A stretch of DNA of 64,000 bases from positions 1,097,269 through 1,161,268 of the forward strand of contig NZ_NRQY01000001.1 in assembly GCF_003996855.1 (NCBI RefSeq), given 5' to 3'. The position numbers were made by a program, and so were the translations under genes. The notes beneath the pieces are model-generated. The model ran no database searches, was not told the DNA's origin, and worked only from the letters and a program-made list of their open reading frames with translations. Shown piece by piece: positions 29,030-39,099 of the stretch. The DNA is from Morganella morganii (GTDB lineage: Bacteria; Pseudomonadota; Gammaproteobacteria; Enterobacterales; Enterobacteriaceae). Positions within the stretch are counted from its first letter, which is position 1, and every line of letters begins with the position of its first letter.

Positions 29030-29502
29030 ACACGCGGACGCTTGCGGTAAAGCCATAAACCGGGCACAGACAGTCCGATAGATAAGGCGCCGACCACGAA
29101 GGCCGCCCGCAGAAAATTACTCACCAGCATTTCCAGCAGTTCAGGGGTAAAACCTGACTGCGACAGTTTAATAACCGCCAGCATCGCCATATAAGCATTA
29201 ATTCCCGGAAACATCGGAATAATGGCCGCGACCGTAAAGACTTTCGGGTGTGCCAGCCACCAGCGGGACCACTGAATACCGATGATCCCCACCAGAACCG
29301 ATGCCCAGAATGTGGCGGAGACAATATCAAAACCGGCGGCAATCAGTATAAACCGGCTGCCGTGGCCGATTGCACCCAGCAGCGCACAATATTTCAGTGC
29401 CCGTTTCGGCACATTAAATACCATGGCAAACCCGGCCGCCGGGATCGCCGCCAGCAGCATATCCTGTGCCAGAGCCGCCAGGAAGGATAATACCGTCATC
29501 AT
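29026..29502 (-). CDS. yjjB: YjjB, small subunit of the YjjPB (ThrE-type) exporter
   Basis: A 158-residue membrane protein (E. coli 157) with four to five hydrophobic segments, matching the ThrE_2/DUF3815 half of the threonine/serine exporter fold; the family landmark [14 protein letters not shown] is present (about residues 94-107). With YjjP it forms a split ThrE-like transporter that in E. coli affects succinate export. Overlaps yjjP by four bases. Confidence 0.92.
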   Translation of the reverse strand: MMTVLSFLAALAQDMLLAAIPAAGFAMVFNVPKRALKYCALLGAIGHGSRFILIAAGFDIVSATFWASVLVGIIGIQWSRWWLAHPKVFTVAAIIPMFPGINAYMAMLAVIKLSQSGFTPELLEMLVSNFLRAAFVVGALSIGLSVPGLWLYRKRPRV

Positions 29503-30287
29503 ATCCAGTCCCTCAGGCTGCCGAGTGTAATCGCGGTAAAGATACCGATACAGGTTGCCAGGGTAAGCAGACTCGCCATCGCCCAGCGGGCAAGGCCGGT
29601 GTTAACATGCCCTTTGAACATATCCGCAACCGCATTGATCAGCGGGAAACCCGGCACCAGCAGCAGCACGCTCGCAGCCATCGCAATGCCGGATGTTGCC
29701 GAAAACAACGGGATTTTCAGCATCATTCCTGCCACCATCGTGGCAACAAATGCCGTAAAACAGAAGTTAATCAACGGGTTCATATGCCGCGCGGTCAGCA
29801 CCTGACGGACATACATGGCACAACCGCTGGCGGCAAAGGTAATCACCGCCCCGTCCCATCCGCCGTTATTCAGTTTGCAGAAACAGGCGCAGGACAGTGC
29901 CACCATCAGCACCATTACCCAGCGCGGATAGCGCAGCGGTTTCATATGCGCGAATTTTTTCTGCACCCCTTTGCAGTCCAGATGTCCGTGCTCCGCGAGG
30001 ATCACCACATGCTGCACTTCCGTGACGATATGCATATTAATACCGCGATCCACCACCTTACGGGTGGATGTCAGGCAGTGCCCGTCAATAATCGTGGTGA
30101 GCACAATGGCATTCGCCGAGATGGCGCAATCCACCTGATCTGCCCCGAGTGCTTTTCCTGTCCGCCCCGCCAGTTCTTCCACCAGCATACTTTCCGCGCC
30201 GTGCTGTAACAGCAGCAGCCCGCATTCGATACACAAACGGGTGATAGTCCGCTGCATATCCTGTGTCACCACTTTCCCCTGCCCCAT
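29499..30287 (-). CDS. yjjP: YjjP, large subunit of the YjjPB (ThrE-type) exporter
   Basis: A 262-residue DUF1212 protein (E. coli 256). The soluble N-terminal half contains [16 protein letters not shown] and [14 protein letters not shown], followed by about five membrane segments including [18 protein letters not shown]. An internal ATG ten codons in ([13 protein letters not shown]), preceded by AGGA, is an alternative start nearer to the E. coli length. Transcribed with yjjB and divergent from a TetR-family gene. Confidence 0.92.
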   Translation of the reverse strand: MGQGKVVTQDMQRTITRLCIECGLLLLQHGAESMLVEELAGRTGKALGADQVDCAISANAIVLTTIIDGHCLTSTRKVVDRGINMHIVTEVQHVVILAEHGHLDCKGVQKKFAHMKPLRYPRWVMVLMVALSCACFCKLNNGGWDGAVITFAASGCAMYVRQVLTARHMNPLINFCFTAFVATMVAGMMLKIPLFSATSGIAMAASVLLLVPGFPLINAVADMFKGHVNTGLARWAMASLLTLATCIGIFTAITLGSLRDWI

Positions 30288-30492
30288 AGTTTTACCGTTA
30301 ACCGTTGATGGTCCGACTTTCCCGCTATTCTAATTCTTTGTATTAACAACTCACTGGGTTTGATCAATAGTTTGATAATAAATAGTCTTACTATGCCGAA
30401 ATTGCAGTATGGCAGGGAAACGGGCTATTGAGCAATCCGGCGCGGCGTGTTTAAATCAGGGCTTGTCACTGTTACCGGAGCCTGTATCTGTT

Positions 30493-31131
30493 ATGTCACC
30501 TACCCTGTCACCATTAACCCCGAAAGGGCAGCGCCGCCGTCATGCTATTCTTACCGCCGCTGCGGATGTTTTTATCCTTCATGGTTACGAAGGCACGACA
30601 CTGGATATGATTATTGAACAATCCGGCGGGTCGCGTTCCACACTGTATACCTCTTTCGGCGGGAAAGAAGCACTATTTCTGGCAGTCATAGAGCATCTTA
30701 TCAGCGGAATTTTTGAGGATAATGAAGAGGAAAAGCCGGAAGCGGCTCCCGATGCGGAAACACTGTTATACACCAGCGGAAGACGTTACCTGTACAGTAT
30801 TGTTCACCCGCAGTCACTCGGTTTATATCAGCTGATTCTGGCGGAATCACAGCGCTTCCCGCAAATCAGTGAACAATTTTACCGCGCCGGCCCGCTGCGC
30901 GCCGCACAGCAACTGGCTGCCGGGCTGAAAGCACTGCCCGGGATTACCGCGTCTGAGGAAGTATTACTGGCCGTTGCCGCCCGTTTTCTGGAAATGCTGA
31001 AAGCCGACCTTTATCTGCCGGTTTTCAGTCATCATCATAAGAAGCCAACGGCCGAATTTATTGAAAAACAGCTGCCGTTATCCGTAGAGATAACGGCCTG
31101 TTACCTCCGTCACCGGTTAACGCCCCAATGA
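30493..31131 (+). CDS. TetR/AcrR family transcriptional regulator
   Basis: A 212-residue repressor-type protein. The helix-turn-helix is at about residues 12-60 (RRRHAILTAAADVFILHGYEG, then MIIEQSGGSRSTLYTSFGGKEALF); the C-terminal part resembles the AefR-like ligand domain. The frame is open 28 codons further upstream, but the ATG giving MSPTLSPLTPKGQRRR is the sensible start. It is divergent from yjjPB over about 205 bases, so regulation of that exporter is possible but not shown. Ligand unknown. Confidence 0.85.
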   Translation: MSPTLSPLTPKGQRRRHAILTAAADVFILHGYEGTTLDMIIEQSGGSRSTLYTSFGGKEALFLAVIEHLISGIFEDNEEEKPEAAPDAETLLYTSGRRYLYSIVHPQSLGLYQLILAESQRFPQISEQFYRAGPLRAAQQLAAGLKALPGITASEEVLLAVAARFLEMLKADLYLPVFSHHHKKPTAEFIEKQLPLSVEITACYLRHRLTPQ

Positions 31132-31157
31132 ACCGCAGTTACTGTTAACATCTGCCT

Positions 31158-31568
31158 TCAGGCGGTCACTTCTGCCGCCTTTGCCCGTGCCGCGGCCATA
31201 TCATCAGCAACAAACACCGGCACACCATAAACAGCACCGGCCATCGGCGCGAATTTTTCCAGTTGTGCTTTATCGCCGATTTCCTGATTAACGGTCAGGA
31301 TCATCACGCTGCAATATGCCGCCATTTTCTCTTTTCCGGTTTTCAGCCAGCGGCGGACATACTTGCGTGCATCCATATCTTCCTGTGTATCCGGTTTTTC
31401 CGGCCCGTCCTTCGGCGGATAGATTAATGCAAATGCTGTCTGCTTATCCAGCAGTGTGTCCAGCTCTTTAACCCACTGTTCTGTTTGTGCCATATTTTCC
31501 GGGAATGACTGCATAATCACCACGGGGAATGCACCGGTATCCATATGAACAAAATTAACTGCTGACAT
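31158..31568 (-). CDS. Hypothetical 136-residue cytosolic protein
   Basis: Starts MSAVNFVHMDTGAFPVVIMQ six bases after a GGAG site. No signal peptide or membrane segment. It alternates predicted strands and helices (WVKELDTLLDKQTAFALIYPP, then ARKYVRRWLKTGKEKMAAYC, ending AAARAKAAEVTA), which vaguely recalls STAS/SEC14-like small domains, but the family is not identified. Convergent with the TetR-family gene; 27 bases separate the two stops. Confidence 0.7.
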   Translation of the reverse strand: MSAVNFVHMDTGAFPVVIMQSFPENMAQTEQWVKELDTLLDKQTAFALIYPPKDGPEKPDTQEDMDARKYVRRWLKTGKEKMAAYCSVMILTVNQEIGDKAQLEKFAPMAGAVYGVPVFVADDMAAARAKAAEVTA

Positions 31569-31825
31569 AATAACTCCGTAATCATTTTTGTATTTATTAG
31601 TACAATATTGTTCCGGCAGGAATCTGCCAATAAATAAGAATGAGTTTCAATTGCATCAGCACAAATTGCTCATCGTTTGCTCACTGATATCAGGCTGTAT
31701 TATTCTTATTCAAAAAGTAAGTAGTTATTCTGACATTCATCTTATTCTTATATATATCTCATGATATTTCGGGGCATATTGATTAATTATTCATATCTGT
31801 TCCCGTCTACAACATAAGGTCTATA

Positions 31826-32119
31826 ATGAAAAAGCTGACACTAATTTCCTTGGGATGCCTGTTCTCTGTTACCGCTTTTGCTGCCGGTGCCGGCAAAGTC
31901 TGTGATGAATATTTCACCGAAATCGATGCGATGGTCAAACTCGCAGAACAGGAAGCCAAGGGTGATGCTGATGCAACAGCACAGATCAATGCCATGAAGC
32001 AGCAGCTGGAAACCGCAAAAACCCAGATTAAATCAGTACCGGAAGAGACTCAGGACATGGCGTGTCAGCAAGGTCTGGATGCACTGAAAGAATTCAAAGC
32101 ATCGATGGAAAAACAGTAA
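31826..32119 (+). CDS. DUF5339-like secreted small protein
   Basis: A 97-residue protein with a signal peptide (cleavage after TAFAA, about residue 20) and a helical mature part containing two cysteines (KVCDEYF and DMACQQGLD), probably disulfide-linked. The pattern and length fit DUF5339, a periplasmic family of unknown function in Morganellaceae and Pasteurellaceae. AAGG site before the ATG; own terminator follows, so it is monocistronic. Confidence 0.75.
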   Translation: MKKLTLISLGCLFSVTAFAAGAGKVCDEYFTEIDAMVKLAEQEAKGDADATAQINAMKQQLETAKTQIKSVPEETQDMACQQGLDALKEFKASMEKQ

Positions 32120-32134
32120 TTCTGTTTTGCAGAA

Positions 32135-32163
32135 AAAAGGTCCGCGTTTGCGGACCTTTTCGT
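32135..32163 (+). terminator. Intrinsic terminator after the DUF5339-like gene
   Basis: Stem AAAAGGTCCGC / GCGGACCTTTT with loop GTTT and a further T-rich tail; A residues on the left arm could let it act for the convergent usp gene too. Confidence 0.9.
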
Positions 32164-32177
32164 TTTTATCACTATAC

Positions 32178-32615
32178 TCAGCGGACAACCAGCACAGAAA
32201 CCGGTGCATGTGCCACAATCCCGGACGCGGTTGATCCCAGCAGGTGTGTCGAAATACTTGGATAGCGGGAGCCGACAACAATCAAATCGGCATGGATTTC
32301 TTTTGCTTTTGCCAGCACCTTATCTCTCGGGGTACCGTAATCCACAAAATAACTGACCTGATCCGCCGGTAAATCCACTTTTTCTGCGATCGCTTTTAAC
32401 TCTTCTTTTGAACGGGCAACCGCTTTTTCAGCAAATGAATTCAGTAATTCATAATGATAGTTATAACTGATTGAAAATTTCGAAATATCCGGCACAGAGT
32501 GAAACAACATCAGTTTAGCCTGTGACATCTTCGCCAGATAAATCGCGTGTTTCAGTGCATTACTTGTCAGTACATCTTCTGTCACATCGATAGGAACTAA
32601 TATCGTTTTATACAT
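32178..32615 (-). CDS. Universal stress protein, UspF type (copy 1)
   Basis: A 145-residue UspA-fold protein beginning MYKTILVPIDVTE. The ATP-binding loop region is GSRYPSISTHLLGSTASG and the protein ends APVSVLVVR as UspF/UspG proteins do. Role: survival under starvation or membrane stress; in this subgroup nucleotide binding is expected. It lies 157 bases from a second paralogue on the same strand; a terminator between them makes the two independent units. The two are clearly diverged in the middle third. Confidence 0.88.
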   Translation of the reverse strand: MYKTILVPIDVTEDVLTSNALKHAIYLAKMSQAKLMLFHSVPDISKFSISYNYHYELLNSFAEKAVARSKEELKAIAEKVDLPADQVSYFVDYGTPRDKVLAKAKEIHADLIVVGSRYPSISTHLLGSTASGIVAHAPVSVLVVR

Positions 32616-32716
32616 ACCATCCCTCGCTGTCAGTTAAATGTGTATTTGATTTAATTATAGGCAATAAACCGGAAACCGCCGTGCCCAGCATCATGTTTTT
32701 TCAGAAGAAACTGACA

Positions 32717-32751
32717 GAAAAATATCCGGTGGCACTGAATGTCACCGGATA
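32717..32751 (-). terminator. Intrinsic terminator between the two uspF-type genes
   Basis: Nine-bp stem TATCCGGTG / CACCGGATA followed on the minus strand by TTTTT. It ends the transcript of the upstream paralogue. Confidence 0.85.
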
Positions 32752-32772
32752 AATATCAGAAAAATGCAGAAC

Positions 32773-33201
32773 TCAGCGAACAACCATCACTGAGACAGGG
32801 GCATAACGGACAACCCCCCCGGCAGTAGAACCCAGCAGGTGTGTGGAAATATTCGGACGGCGGGAACCGATAACAATAATATCTGCTTTCACCTCTTCCG
32901 CCGCCTGGATAATTTCATCACGCGGCGAACCGAAGGTAATAGTATAAGCAAGACGCTCCGGCGGCAGATCAATAGAATCCATCAGCATATGAATATCTTC
33001 TTCCGCTTTAATGGTCGCTTTATCTTTTATTTCCATATAACCCAGCGCATACGCATTAATAATCGCGGATGAAATCGGCAGGACATGGACAATATGCAGC
33101 TTAGCCCCGGTTTCTTTCGCCAGATAGAGTGCATGGCGGACAGCCTTACTGGTCAGTTCTTCTTCTGAAATATCGATAGGAACCAAAATTGTATTATACA
33201 T
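32773..33201 (-). CDS. Universal stress protein, UspF type (copy 2)
   Basis: A 142-residue paralogue of the preceding protein, beginning MYNTILVPIDISEEE, with loop GSRRPNISTHLLGSTAGG and ending APVSVMVVR. It has a strong AAGGAGG site. Tandem but separately terminated paralogues suggest different induction conditions. Which one is the orthologue of E. coli uspF cannot be decided from this window. Confidence 0.88.
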   Translation of the reverse strand: MYNTILVPIDISEEELTSKAVRHALYLAKETGAKLHIVHVLPISSAIINAYALGYMEIKDKATIKAEEDIHMLMDSIDLPPERLAYTITFGSPRDEIIQAAEEVKADIIVIGSRRPNISTHLLGSTAGGVVRYAPVSVMVVR

Positions 33202-33279
33202 ACTGCCTCCTTGAATAAGTCATGCGATATGACGTCACTATATTAAATAGTGTGAAAAATATCTGTGAGATTGATACCG

Positions 33280-34143
33280 TTAACTCTTATTACCCTGCAT
33301 TTCCGTTATCAGACGGTTACGGATTAGCCGCACATAATCAATAATTTCATGGGCTGTTAATCCGACAGGCCCGGTTCCGGCAGCCACACATTCATCCGCC
33401 GCCGCACCGTGCAGCCAGACACCTCCGCACACCGCTTCCTGCACCGGCAACCGCTGTGCCAGCAAACTGCCGATAATCCCGGACAAGACATCTCCGCTGC
33501 CGGCGGTAGCCAGCCCCCGGTTACCACTGTGATTACACCACAATTCACCGTCCGGTGAGGCAATCAGGCTGCGGTGCCCTTTCAGCACTGTCCAGCAGTG
33601 ATATTGTGCCGCCAGCGCCAGTACAGCCGCACGGCGATCTGCCTGAATATCCGCTACCGCAGAGTGCAGTAACCGCGCGGCTTCCTGAGGGTGCGGGGTT
33701 ATCACACACTTTTCATTCAGTGCAATTCCCGGCGAGACCGCCAGAATATTCAGTGCATCCGCATCCAGTACCTGTGGTTTTCCGGTCTGCATAAAAGCCG
33801 CTTCCGCCAGTGCGCGGCTCTCTTTACTCTGCCCCAGTCCGGGACCGGTAACCTGCGCGGTCAGCGCCGGATCATCCGCCATGGCACAGGCAGTGCGCAG
33901 CATCAGCTCCGGCGCATTTTCAATAAACGGCACCGGCAGTTACGGCTGGTTAAATCCCAGTATTACTTTGCCGCAACCGGTTTTCAGTGCCGCACATCCG
34001 GCCAGAATTATTGCACCGGTCATTCCTGCCGCATCGCCGGTAATCCCGAGCGTACCAAAGGTTCCCTTATGGCTGTCCTGCGGACCCGGCATTTTTAACA
34101 TCGGGTAATCACGGGTTATGGCATTGATATCAATAATATTCAT
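33280..34143 (-). pseudogene. NAD(P)H-hydrate dehydratase (YjeF C-terminal type), interrupted by a stop codon
   Basis: The frame encodes an ADP-dependent repair enzyme that restores hydrated NAD(P)H. From 34143 it reads MNIIDINAITRDYPML to FNQP, meets an in-frame TAA at 33940-33942, and continues in the same frame through PFIENAPELMLRTA to the ATP-site motif TAGSGDVLSGIIGSLLAQ. No frameshift is needed: one base change from CAA, AAA or GAA would give the stop. A GTG at 33933 could start a truncated 217-residue protein lacking the first domain strands. Stand-alone dehydratase, without the epimerase half found in E. coli NnrED, so probably a second copy. Confidence 0.8.
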
Positions 34144-34297
34144 CTTATTATTTTGCCTTTTTCAGCGAATAATGAATACACCCTGTTTATCAGCATAACG
34201 GGAAAATTAAAAAGAAGGTAGAGCAGTAACGGACAGATCTGGTATTCTTTGCGGCTGAAATATCCGGGAATGATAAATATAACGGTTGAGGTTAACC

Positions 34298-34519
34298 ATG
34301 AATAACGCATTTAAAACTGAAAACGATACTGAAAAACTGGCTGCGGAAGTGACCTGTTTAAAAGCACTGGTGACATATTTACTGAAGGCGGTGGGTCAGG
34401 CGGATGCCGGCCGTATTATCGTCAATATGGAACGCCAGATCAGCGAAATTGATGATGAGCATCTGGCCGGTACATTTAAAGATACCATTGCGCAGATTAA
34501 AACAGAGTACCGGAAATAA
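34298..34519 (+). CDS. yecF: DUF2594 family protein YecF
   Basis: A 73-residue helical cytosolic protein matching E. coli YecF (74 residues) in LAAEVTCLKALVTYLLKAVGQADAGR and the IAQIKTEYRK ending. Function unknown. The ATG follows GAGG at six bases; an upstream in-frame TTG is ignored. A terminator lies 113 bases after the stop; the sequence between (34520-34632) shows no clear gene. Confidence 0.88.
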   Translation: MNNAFKTENDTEKLAAEVTCLKALVTYLLKAVGQADAGRIIVNMERQISEIDDEHLAGTFKDTIAQIKTEYRK

Positions 34520-34632
34520 TTTCCGGCCTGGCAATTAATGCTGTCGGGGAATAATGCAACGAATCGCTAAAGAGAGGGTGAGCTGTTTGTGTCAGGATAA
34601 CGTTCCTGTACTAAATACCCTTTTTCGTTTCT

Positions 34633-34668
34633 GTCCGCACGCTGTTATACAACGTGCGGACTTTTTTT
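34633..34668 (+). terminator. Intrinsic terminator between yecF and the DUF3999 gene
   Basis: Nine-bp stem GTCCGCACG / CGTGCGGAC with an 11-base loop and seven T residues on the plus strand. It is followed directly by the convergent DUF3999 gene end. Confidence 0.85.
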
Positions 34669-34679
34669 ATGCTGTACAG

Positions 34680-36131
34680 CTATTTCTGTTCCGGTTTCAC
34701 TTCTTTCAGCAGACGGACAGCAAATACCCCGAGCACAGCCACTCCCGCCACCAGCACACCCCATAACAGCCAGGTTTTCCAGGCGAACGGCGGCGCGGCT
34801 TCCGGTGCCGGCAGTAACTTTGCCCCGCCCCCCAGCGTAACTACTTTTTCAGACACATCCGCCCGCGGAATGGTATCCTGGTTATTCAGGTTATTACCCG
34901 GCAGAAGCTGTGACAGCGGTAAAAATGCCGCATTGGCATCATGCGCCCCCCACGCCAGCAGATACGGCGCGGAGCCCTGGGCGTTGAAGGTCAGATATTG
35001 TGCATATTTAACCCCGGTGACCTTCGGCGGTGTCTCACGCCAGCTGCTGTTAATCGCCGTCAGCCGCACCTGACGGACCGGCAGATCATTCAGCCGGATG
35101 CTGCTGTTACGATTTTCCTCATCATCCGATACCAGTGAATAAAGTACTTTGTTATCCAGCTGCAGCCAGTTTCCCTCCGTACCGCTCCGGTATTCTGCCC
35201 GTACCGGCAGAACCGTATTTTCCTGATCAATATGAAAATCCAGGCGGCTGAGATTTTGTGTATTCGGCAGGCTGTAAATCATACTGCCGTCTGCGTCTGC
35301 TTTCGGCGCAAAGTCAAAACGGTTGACTTCCCGGCGCTCCACGGTTCGTGAACCCGTTCCTTCCGCTGTTGTGATGTGCGGTGGTGCCTGATTGTTATCC
35401 CCGGTAACGGAGAGCAGCCAGTACTTCGCCCTGCTTTCATCACCGCGGATATAGTCCGGGATTTTTATCTGCTGTGCCAGCAGTGTGTCATCGCCGGATT
35501 TCAGATCCATCAGCGGCACATCCCAGATAACCGGAGACCAGTTTTGTTTATCATCGCTGCTGAACAGTGACGCTCTGGCCTGCATATTACCGGTCTGCTG
35601 CGGCCAGTTCAGTGTGATTTCGCGCAGCGGCAGCGGAAGCTGCTGTTTATTATCCGACACCAGCAGATAGGTTTCGGTCGCCGGACGCACCAGGCTGTCC
35701 GCATTATCATTATAGATGGTCAGTTCCGTGCCGTTATCCGCTTTCAGGCGGATTTTGCGGTTGCCGTCCTGCTCTTCCGCACGGCTTTGTGACAGAGGAT
35801 AAATGACGAAACGGACACGCGCACTTTCATCTTTTATCTGTTTTGCCGCCGTCAGTGACATCGGTACCGGTGTGCCTGTACTGTCAAAGATACGGATATC
35901 CCGCAAATCCGGCCACGCGCTGTTGAGCCAGACATTATCCGGCACTGTCAGCCGGTAAAACGGTGAATTATCTGCTCTGAGCTGTAACTCAGCCCCCTGG
36001 TTAAAATCATTCAGTGTCTTCGCCGGTGTTTCCGCCCGGGAAAACGTTGTCACCGATGCCAGCACCGCCGCCAGGAGCACTGTCCCGGTATGCCATTTAC
36101 GGCGAAAAGCTGTTTTTTTACCTGTGATCAT
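34680..36131 (-). CDS. DUF3999 family envelope protein
   Basis: A 483-residue protein with an N-terminal signal or anchor segment (about residues 15-33, ending SRA), a large periplasmic beta-rich region and one C-terminal membrane helix (TWLLWGVLVAGVAVLGVFAVRLL) with a short basic tail. The arrangement and sequence fit DUF3999, whose genes typically accompany DUF2339 genes. It overlaps the DUF2339 gene by four bases. Function is unknown; the pair may act in envelope glycan or exopolymer handling, but that is speculation. Confidence 0.82.
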   Translation of the reverse strand: MITGKKTAFRRKWHTGTVLLAAVLASVTTFSRAETPAKTLNDFNQGAELQLRADNSPFYRLTVPDNVWLNSAWPDLRDIRIFDSTGTPVPMSLTAAKQIKDESARVRFVIYPLSQSRAEEQDGNRKIRLKADNGTELTIYNDNADSLVRPATETYLLVSDNKQQLPLPLREITLNWPQQTGNMQARASLFSSDDKQNWSPVIWDVPLMDLKSGDDTLLAQQIKIPDYIRGDESRAKYWLLSVTGDNNQAPPHITTAEGTGSRTVERREVNRFDFAPKADADGSMIYSLPNTQNLSRLDFHIDQENTVLPVRAEYRSGTEGNWLQLDNKVLYSLVSDDEENRNSSIRLNDLPVRQVRLTAINSSWRETPPKVTGVKYAQYLTFNAQGSAPYLLAWGAHDANAAFLPLSQLLPGNNLNNQDTIPRADVSEKVVTLGGGAKLLPAPEAAPPFAWKTWLLWGVLVAGVAVLGVFAVRLLKEVKPEQK

Positions 36132-38812
36132 CCGTTATTTTCCTTATTATTCTGTATATCAGTGCCCGTCTTCGGCGGTAACGGCGAGAAATATCCCACA
36201 ACCAGGATCAGCAGAGCCACCCCGATAAATGCGCCGGCTCTGGCAAGCCCGCTGCTCTGGTTCATATCAACCACAAAGAGTTTAAGAATCACCACAGCAA
36301 AGATAACCGCACCGGCCAGCCACAGATGGCGTTTATGCCGGCGGGTTGCGGTTGTCATCAGGATCACGGCTGTCAGTGCCCAGACAATCGCCAGTGTGGT
36401 CTGGATAAGGCGGGATTGCAGCAACGCAGCCGCCGTCCAGGCGGTGCCGTCCGCAAAGGCCAGTGCGCGGATCAAAATACCGTTCGCCCACCAGATGCCA
36501 AGCCCCGCGATAACAATACCCAGCCCGCGCACCACATCCGCCCGGAAACGGACTTTCGGTGTGGTCCGTATCAGTGCATCACGCAGACACCACAGGGCGG
36601 CAAGACCAAACAGCCCGGCTTCATCCAGCGGATTCAGCAGCGGGACATACTGCCAGAGTGACAGCTGACCATCCTGCATATTGCCGGCAAACAGCCCCAG
36701 CCCCAGCAATACTGCCAGCGGATACGCACTCTGCCAGTACAGTACGGCGTGGTTGCCCATCGGCGGCCAGCGCAGACGCTGCATAGCATAGAGCACGAAA
36801 AAGACGCCGCATGCCGCCAGCACCGCAATAAAGTAAGCCCACTCCTCCATGCCCCACGGCAACTGAGTTTCCGCCCATATCACTTCAGCGGCGACCAGAC
36901 CGATAACTGTCCAGAGTGCCGCACCGTGCATCAGATTGCTGACAATACGCGGTGCCTGTTCCGGCAGCAGCCGGATAAAGGTGATCATACTGCTGATGAT
37001 CAGTATCCAGATAAAGCCGCCGTACAGCGAACCGGCCGGATGTGTTCCGGCAAAAATATAGCCGCACAGCATCAGCAGGCTCACTATCCACAACGCGCTG
37101 ATGCAGTAATACAGCTGAGTCCACTGCACTTTGCGGGCCAGGAAGAACCAGCTCCAGACTGAGATCACAAGCCCGGTCAGCACATATTCCTCACCGGACA
37201 GCAATTCACCGGCCGGTGATAACCACGGCAGCATCCGCAGCCACGAGAGCCAGGTGATCATGGCAGGGATAATCAGCAGTCCGGAAATCAGTTTGCTGCG
37301 GCTCATCAGGCGGAAATGGTGATGGAACGCCCCGGCGAGCAGCAGCCCAGTCCACTGGAAGATATACATCCAGGTACTTTGTTCAGACCACCAGATAAAG
37401 TCCATGCTGTAAAGCAGAGAGGCAAACCCGAGCAGCACCAGCCCGGTGGCACTCCAGCCGACAATCCGCTGTTTTTGCAGACAGGCAAACCACAATATCG
37501 CCAGCCCTTCAATCGTCCAGGCCACCGAGGTCCACTGCGGCGACAGCGCCATCGGCACCGCCAGTGAAATAAAACCGATACTGAGCAGCAGGAAACCGAG
37601 CGACAGGCGTTGCCCGTCAGCGCGGAATCGGCGCAGACTGACCACTGTGAGCAGAAGATAGAGCAACCCGAAGGCCAGTGATGACATTGCGGTACCGAGA
37701 TAAAACGGCTCCGTAATGGCATATTGCAGGGAAAACGCCAGTACCGGCGGCGCAAACAGCAGCACGGAGTCCACCATCAGCTGTTTTCGTCCGTCGTCTG
37801 TGAGGACATGATGGCGGGCATACTGCTGGGTCATCAGCCCGTAGACCACCAGGTTCAGAATAATAAAGATCTGGCAGCTCAGATAATATTCCGGCCGGTA
37901 ATTGTCCGCACCCCAGATCACGCCGACCACAAAGGTAAAGGTGAAACCGGCAATATTCAGCACCCGCCAGCCCTGCCAGTAGTTCATGACCAGGATGGAG
38001 ACGGAGAGCATCAGATAATAGGAGAACAGCGCGATATAGTTACCGCTGCCGGTAGAAAGCAGCACCGGGGCTGCATAACCGCCAATCACCGCCAGAACCG
38101 CCAGACTGACGGCGTTTTGTATCACCGCAAAGAAAACCGACGCCAGGCAGATAACTACCATCAGTGCCAGCGCAAAGGTCAGCGGCAGGAACTGGTAGAG
38201 CTTATAGGCGGCAAATATCGTGATATAAAACGCGCCGAGGCTGCCGCCCTGGACTATCAGGCTGTACAGCCGGTTTTTATGGCGGACACTCCAGCCGACA
38301 ACAAAGAGCGTCACGGACAAGATTGCCGAGCCGATCAGGCGGACTTCCGGTGTCAGGATATTATTTTCGATACTGAATTTCAGCAGATATGAGAGGCCGA
38401 TAAATAACAGCAGAATACCGATTTTGGCCGGCAGATTACCGTTAAGCAGCCATTCGAGAATATTGGCCGCCGGGCTTTTCCGCTCTGCCGCTGCATTATC
38501 CGCCGAGAACGGCATTGCAGCCACTGCGATAACAGGATCAGGCTCCGGTTCAGGTTCCGGTTCATATTGCACTTCCGGATACGGCTGCACCGTGATCGTA
38601 TCGGGCAGCGCAACAGCCTGAATGGCGGATTTCACCACCGGCTGCCCCCCGGTCAGTGTATCCAGCTCCCGGCGCAGTGATTCCGTTTCCTCCGTCAGAA
38701 TACTGACCTGCATCCTCAGCTGTGTTGTGCGCCGCAGCGCCGCAACCGCAATCAACAGCGTCACAACAATGAGCGCCACCAGCACAAAACCCCAGAAGAG
38801 TAATGAATCCAT
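36128..38812 (-). CDS. DUF2339 large polytopic membrane protein
   Basis: An 894-residue inner-membrane protein. An N-terminal helix (residues 4-24) is followed by a short coiled coil (TEETESLRRELDTL), an acidic Glu-Pro repeat linker (about residues 80-95) and then some 25 hydrophobic segments to the C-terminus. This layout is characteristic of DUF2339. Partner of the DUF3999 gene downstream; the two overlap and form one operon. No enzyme motif is evident. Confidence 0.85.
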   Translation of the reverse strand: MDSLLFWGFVLVALIVVTLLIAVAALRRTTQLRMQVSILTEETESLRRELDTLTGGQPVVKSAIQAVALPDTITVQPYPEVQYEPEPEPEPDPVIAVAAMPFSADNAAAERKSPAANILEWLLNGNLPAKIGILLLFIGLSYLLKFSIENNILTPEVRLIGSAILSVTLFVVGWSVRHKNRLYSLIVQGGSLGAFYITIFAAYKLYQFLPLTFALALMVVICLASVFFAVIQNAVSLAVLAVIGGYAAPVLLSTGSGNYIALFSYYLMLSVSILVMNYWQGWRVLNIAGFTFTFVVGVIWGADNYRPEYYLSCQIFIILNLVVYGLMTQQYARHHVLTDDGRKQLMVDSVLLFAPPVLAFSLQYAITEPFYLGTAMSSLAFGLLYLLLTVVSLRRFRADGQRLSLGFLLLSIGFISLAVPMALSPQWTSVAWTIEGLAILWFACLQKQRIVGWSATGLVLLGFASLLYSMDFIWWSEQSTWMYIFQWTGLLLAGAFHHHFRLMSRSKLISGLLIIPAMITWLSWLRMLPWLSPAGELLSGEEYVLTGLVISVWSWFFLARKVQWTQLYYCISALWIVSLLMLCGYIFAGTHPAGSLYGGFIWILIISSMITFIRLLPEQAPRIVSNLMHGAALWTVIGLVAAEVIWAETQLPWGMEEWAYFIAVLAACGVFFVLYAMQRLRWPPMGNHAVLYWQSAYPLAVLLGLGLFAGNMQDGQLSLWQYVPLLNPLDEAGLFGLAALWCLRDALIRTTPKVRFRADVVRGLGIVIAGLGIWWANGILIRALAFADGTAWTAAALLQSRLIQTTLAIVWALTAVILMTTATRRHKRHLWLAGAVIFAVVILKLFVVDMNQSSGLARAGAFIGVALLILVVGYFSPLPPKTGTDIQNNKENNG

Positions 38813-39099
38813 GTTTATCCTGTTTTTTAGTCTTTAACTCAGAGTACAGACAATTTTTAATTTCCGTTATCTCACATACTGCCTGTTATGCTGCTAAAAA
38901 TCCGGTGAATAAATCCGGCCGGAAGACAAATGCCATAAAATGCTGCTTCATCCCGTTAATCCGTTGTTAAAACACCACCAATACCGGCAGATACACATGT
39001 TTTAACTGAAAATCATTTTCCCGGATTTTAAATATTGACTGTTATCACAAAAAGAGGCAATTTTGGGATACAGATCACAACAATATAAGGACACTTACT

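Noticed and set aside
34554..34766. 70-codon plus-strand frame running through the terminator after yecF
   Set aside because: It crosses a strong intrinsic terminator and then runs antisense into the DUF3999 gene; it looks like chance.
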